Assembly (NCBI GenBank): GCA_044375275.1
Contig: JBILMZ010000199.1
Coordinates: forward strand, 1-6,467
Origin: SZUA-430 sp044375275
Lineage (GTDB): Bacteria; Pseudomonadota; Alphaproteobacteria; Micropepsales; Micropepsaceae
Direction of reading: 5' to 3'
DNA length: 6,467 bases
Shown: one piece after another, positions 6,417 to 6,467 of the stretch
Layout: every line of letters starts with the position of its first letter
Numbering within the stretch: position 1 is the stretch's first letter
The notes under the pieces: generated by a model
The model's database searches: none
Told to the model about the DNA's origin: nothing
What the model saw: the letters and a program-made list of their open reading frames with translations, nothing else
Made by a program: the position numbers and the translations under genes

Positions 6417-6467
6417 CTATGGTGTTCACACATCTCGGTTGGCTGAGGCGAGCGGTCGTGATTCCCT

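Noticed and set aside
5975..6433. 152-codon - strand ORF overlapping the uvrA 3' end and the inverted repeats
   Set aside because: Its first codons are translated from the hairpin sequence and the rest is antisense to uvrA; Arg/Ser/Pro-rich composition is not protein-like.

Overview
The window is a GC-rich piece of chromosome, almost certainly from an alphaproteobacterium. Three things point there: the UvrA and SSB proteins look alphaproteobacterial; wrong-frame readings stay open for long stretches, as in high-GC third-position codon use; and the ssb-uvrA intergenic region carries a GTTC-N7-GTTC direct repeat, the LexA box type of Alphaproteobacteria rather than the CTGT-N8-ACAG palindrome of enterics. 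I cannot name a genus.

Layout. The right half is uvrA on the + strand (3372-6308), the damage-recognition ATPase of nucleotide excision repair. It is divergent from ssb on the - strand (2742-3215), separated by a 156-bp shared regulatory region. This region contains the candidate LexA box (3310-3324), lying between the -35 and -10 of a good ssb promoter candidate and overlapping a weaker uvrA promoter candidate. Downstream of ssb, on the same strand and tightly spaced (gaps of 23, 6 and 26 bp), come a DUF1697 protein (2206-2718), a glutathione S-transferase-like protein (1102-2199) and an exported beta-lactamase-fold serine hydrolase (1-1075), whose C-terminus lies outside the window. I see no convincing terminator or promoter between these four genes, so they may be transcribed together from the ssb promoter. 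Downstream of uvrA, 159 bp of apparently non-coding DNA holds one small hairpin and a 20-bp imperfect inverted repeat that overlaps a second, competing hairpin.

How the genes work together. uvrA and ssb are both DNA-maintenance genes, and a shared SOS operator would coordinate them: LexA cleavage after damage would raise both excision repair and ssDNA-binding capacity. The three genes after ssb have no obvious link to repair. They could be stress or housekeeping passengers in the same transcript. No mobile element, CRISPR array, tRNA, rRNA or phage gene is visible.

I found no strong candidate for a wholly new biological system. The points most worth checking are the LexA operator architecture, the possible SOS read-through into the DUF1697/GST/hydrolase genes, a 16-codon upstream ORF overlapping the uvrA start region, and the inverted-repeat cluster after uvrA.
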